This document shows, in pieces, positions 61,855-64,000 of a stretch of 64,000 bases of DNA (positions within the stretch are counted from its first letter, which is position 1; every line of letters begins with the position of its first letter). The position numbers were made by a program, and so were the translations under genes. The DNA lies in NCBI GenBank assembly GCA_964446115.1, contig CAYUNE010000034.1, positions 1 to 64,000 of the forward strand. The letters run 5' to 3'. Source of the DNA: CAYUNE01 sp964446115. GTDB lineage: Bacteria; Desulfobacterota; Desulfobulbia; Desulfobulbales; Desulfobulbaceae. Below the pieces are notes generated by a model, which did not search any database, had not been told where the DNA came from, and saw nothing but the letters and a program-made list of their open reading frames with translations.

Positions 61855-63234
61855 ATGTTTCTCCCCCCCGAAGAAATCGCCGCACTGCCCACTATCAGGG
61901 TCCACGGCAAGGTCACCCGCATCGTCGGCATGGTGGTGGAGGGCTACTGTGCCCGGGCCTCGGTGGGTTCTCTCTGCGAGATCTTTCCCCTGCACGGCGG
62001 TCCGCCCGTTCCGGCGGAAATCGTCGGTTACAAGGATGACAAGGCCCAGCTCATGCCGCTGGGCGAGTTGCGCGGGTTGGGGGCAGGCAGCCTGATCAAG
62101 GTTCAAAACGAGAGCTCGGTGATCCGCGTCGGCCCGGAATTGCTGGGCCGGGTCATCGACGGCATGGAGCAACCCCTGGACGAGGGGCCGCCCATCAGGC
62201 CGCAGCAGCAACAGCCGCTCTACGCCCTGCCGCCGACTCCCATGCAGCGCCGGAAGATCAATCAACCCCTGGATCTGGGCATCAGGGCGATCAATGCCCT
62301 GCTCACCTGCGGCATCGGTCAGCGCATGGGCATCATGGCCGGTTCCGGCGTCGGCAAGAGCGTTTTGCTCGGCATGATGGCCAGATACTCGAAAGCGGAT
62401 GTCAACGTGATCGCCCTCATCGGAGAACGGGGCCGCGAGGTGCGCGAGTTCATCGAGCGGGATCTGGGCGAAGAGGGAATGCAGCGTTCGGTGATTGTCG
62501 TGGTCACCTCGGACCAGTCGCCGCTTCTGCGTATGCGCGGCGCCTTTGTGGCCACAGCCATTGCCGAATACTTCTGCGGCAGGGGGAAAAACGTTCTGCT
62601 GATGATGGACTCGGTGACCCGCTTTGCCATGGCCATGCGCGAAATCGGCCTGGCCATCGGCGAACCGCCCACCACCAAGGGATACACTCCATCGGTATTC
62701 GCCACCTTGCCGAAACTGCTGGAACGGGCCGGCAGTTTCCGCAACAAGGGCAGCATCACCGGTCTCTATACCGTGCTGGTGGATGGCGACGACCTCACCG
62801 AACCGGTGGCTGATTCGGTGCGCTCCATCCTCGACGGTCACATTGTCCTCTCCCGTGACATTGCCGCCAAAAACCACTATCCGGCCATTGACATCATGCG
62901 CTCCACCAGCCGCGTCATGCGGGATATCGTCTCGCCCAGGCACCTGGAGCTGGCCGGCAAAACCAAAAACGTCATGGCCGTGTACAAGGAAGCCGAGGAT
63001 CTCATCAACATCGGCGCCTATACCACCGGCAGCAATCCGAAAATCGACTACGCCATCTCCAGGATGGATACGATCAACCGCTTTTTGCAACAGGGGGTAA
63101 ACGAGGCCTTTTCCCTTGAAGAGACCATTGTCAGCATGGGGGAGATGGTCAGCGACCGCAACAGCGGAGAGCGCCGTCGTTCGCGGCGCATCGGCAAGGA
63201 GCGCCGCAAGAACCGGGCCCGGAAAATCCTCTGA
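61855..63234 (+). CDS. fliI: Flagellar type III secretion ATPase FliI
   Basis: This 459-residue ATPase energises export of flagellar parts. It is an F1-beta-like protein with Walker A MAGSGVGKSVLLGMM, NVIALIGERGREVREFIE, LLMMDSVTRFAMAMREIGLA and the arginine-containing C-terminal region (NKGSITGLYTVLVDGDDLTE). It follows fliH by 15 bases and precedes fliJ by 31. Length and motifs are typical. Confidence 0.96.
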   Translation: MFLPPEEIAALPTIRVHGKVTRIVGMVVEGYCARASVGSLCEIFPLHGGPPVPAEIVGYKDDKAQLMPLGELRGLGAGSLIKVQNESSVIRVGPELLGRVIDGMEQPLDEGPPIRPQQQQPLYALPPTPMQRRKINQPLDLGIRAINALLTCGIGQRMGIMAGSGVGKSVLLGMMARYSKADVNVIALIGERGREVREFIERDLGEEGMQRSVIVVVTSDQSPLLRMRGAFVATAIAEYFCGRGKNVLLMMDSVTRFAMAMREIGLAIGEPPTTKGYTPSVFATLPKLLERAGSFRNKGSITGLYTVLVDGDDLTEPVADSVRSILDGHIVLSRDIAAKNHYPAIDIMRSTSRVMRDIVSPRHLELAGKTKNVMAVYKEAEDLINIGAYTTGSNPKIDYAISRMDTINRFLQQGVNEAFSLEETIVSMGEMVSDRNSGERRRSRRIGKERRKNRARKIL

Positions 63235-63265
63235 CGCCTGAAAGCACCAAGCGAAACCATATCCC

Positions 63266-63703
63266 GTGAAACCGTTCCAGTTTCAATCGGTCCTCAACTA
63301 TCGCCGCCGGTTGGAGGATAAGGCCCGGAAAAACCTGATGCGGGTTCTCCGGGAGGAAGAGGAGATCCTTGCACGCAGAAAACAGGCGGCCGCCGAGCTG
63401 GATGAACTCTATAACCGGCAACTCATCCGCCGGCAGGAGGGCGTCACCATCGATCACTTCCTGCAAACCGATGCCAGGAAAGCGGTGATCCGGGAACAGC
63501 TCAATCTCTGTGACGAGCAGCTTGCCAAGGTCAGGGAGAAGGTACGGCTCAGGCGCAACGGGTTGCTCAAGGCGGGCCAGGACAAGCGGGCCCTGGAAAA
63601 GCTCAAGGAGAAGCAGAATCGCGCCTATCGGCAATATCTTCAAAAAAAAGAGGCGATCCTGCTTGACGAAACAGCCATTCTCTTCCATGGCCGCGAGCCT
63701 TGA
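63266..63703 (+). CDS. fliJ: Flagellar export chaperone FliJ
   Basis: This 145-residue protein is a coiled coil, as expected for FliJ, which links the ATPase to the export gate. It begins MKPFQFQSVLNYRRRLEDKA and contains LRRNGLLKAGQDKRALEKLK and EKQNRAYRQYLQKKEAILLD. The start is GTG at 63266. It follows fliI by 31 bases, so order supports the name more than sequence does, because FliJ proteins are poorly conserved. Confidence 0.86.
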   Translation: MKPFQFQSVLNYRRRLEDKARKNLMRVLREEEEILARRKQAAAELDELYNRQLIRRQEGVTIDHFLQTDARKAVIREQLNLCDEQLAKVREKVRLRRNGLLKAGQDKRALEKLKEKQNRAYRQYLQKKEAILLDETAILFHGREP

Positions 63704-63724
63704 ATATAACCTATCCGGTATCCC

Positions 63725-64000
63725 ATGTTGAAAAAAATTCAATACCTGTCAATCCTCTTCTGCCTGGGCCTGCTGCAGACCCATGTCCTTGCCGCCCCGC
63801 CCTCCCGGCCGGTGGAAAAGGAGGCGGCCACCGGGCTGGAGATAGGCTCGGTGGAAGAGCGCCGTATACTACTTGCCCTCCGGGAAGAACGGCGCAAGCT
63901 AAACCAGGAAAAAGAATTTATTGCGGAACGTAAAAATGAGCTAAAGAGGTTGGAGAGCGAGGTCGATAAGAAACTTGACGAGCTGAAAAGGATGCGGGAG
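63725..64000 (+). CDS. MotE-like flagellar protein (5' part; runs off window)
   Basis: The open frame from the ATG at 63725 runs to the window end without a stop. It begins with a signal peptide or membrane anchor (MLKKIQYLSILFCLGLLQTH) and continues into a charged coiled coil (ERRKLNQEKEFIAERKNELK, LESEVDKKLDELKRMRE). In delta-type proteobacteria a MotE gene, an MgtE-N-like periplasmic motor chaperone, commonly follows fliJ, and this layout matches. The C-terminal part that would confirm it is not included. Confidence 0.65.
   Translation, partial: MLKKIQYLSILFCLGLLQTHVLAAPPSRPVEKEAATGLEIGSVEERRILLALREERRKLNQEKEFIAERKNELKRLESEVDKKLDELKRMRE

Noticed and set aside
61627..63090. 487-codon open frame on minus
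   Set aside because: It is the antisense shadow of fliI; composition is His/Gly-rich and without motifs.

Overview
The window looks like a chromosomal segment of a GC-rich, strictly anaerobic Desulfobacterota bacterium, most likely of the Desulfobulbales type. This is an inference from gene content: a tungsten-type aldehyde:ferredoxin oxidoreductase with two MoeA proteins, a PxxKW cysteine-rich protein, a probable selenoprotein, tandem PPK2 polyphosphate kinases and a CheX/CheY-flagellar block. No rRNA, tRNA, CRISPR array or intact mobile element was recognised.

Layout. 1-1390: a 5'-truncated group II-intron-type reverse transcriptase fragment and an orphan Cas6, both on minus. 1420-13103: CCA-adding enzyme, a thioredoxin-fold protein, a CarS-like/phosphoesterase fusion, an ABC exporter whose permease is fused to a GldG-like domain, a lectin-like secreted protein and a large secreted glycosidase-like protein, an alcohol dehydrogenase, and an exported TrmO-like protein overlapping an ACR3/BASS transporter. 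13129-26496: FtsH, a wrecked gnd-zwf remnant, a small thioredoxin-fold gene with an in-frame UGA and SECIS-like hairpin, two roadblock-like proteins, DarP/YjgA, iron alcohol dehydrogenase, CoaBC, lipoprotein, nitroreductase, TatD, YggS and UDP-glucose dehydrogenase. 26575-39160: PxxKW protein, PilC-like protein, IHF-like protein, ParB-like protein, ClC channel with SixA-like phosphatase, ArgJ, cardiolipin synthase, YfcE-like phosphodiesterase and two PPK2 enzymes. 39182-51049: SecA, short ArgA-type acetyltransferase, SPOR protein and ArgS on minus, then MoeA, MoeA-PBP, AOR and a LeuD-like protein on plus. 51080-64000: a CheX-CheX-pseudoreceiver protein, CheX and CheY on minus, then a TPR protein and the flagellar run flgB-flgC-fliE-fliF-fliG-fliH-fliI-fliJ-motE, cut by the window end.

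How genes work together. MoeA and MoeA-PBP probably supply the metal-pterin cofactor for the adjacent AOR. The CheX/CheY genes sit beside the flagellar basal-body and export genes they would control. ABC ATPase, permease, lectin-like protein and glycosidase-like protein form a tight same-strand run suggesting one envelope or glycan function. The loss of gnd and zwf suggests the oxidative pentose phosphate route is absent unless encoded elsewhere. The strongest unusual signal is the probable selenocysteine codon at 16747-16749.
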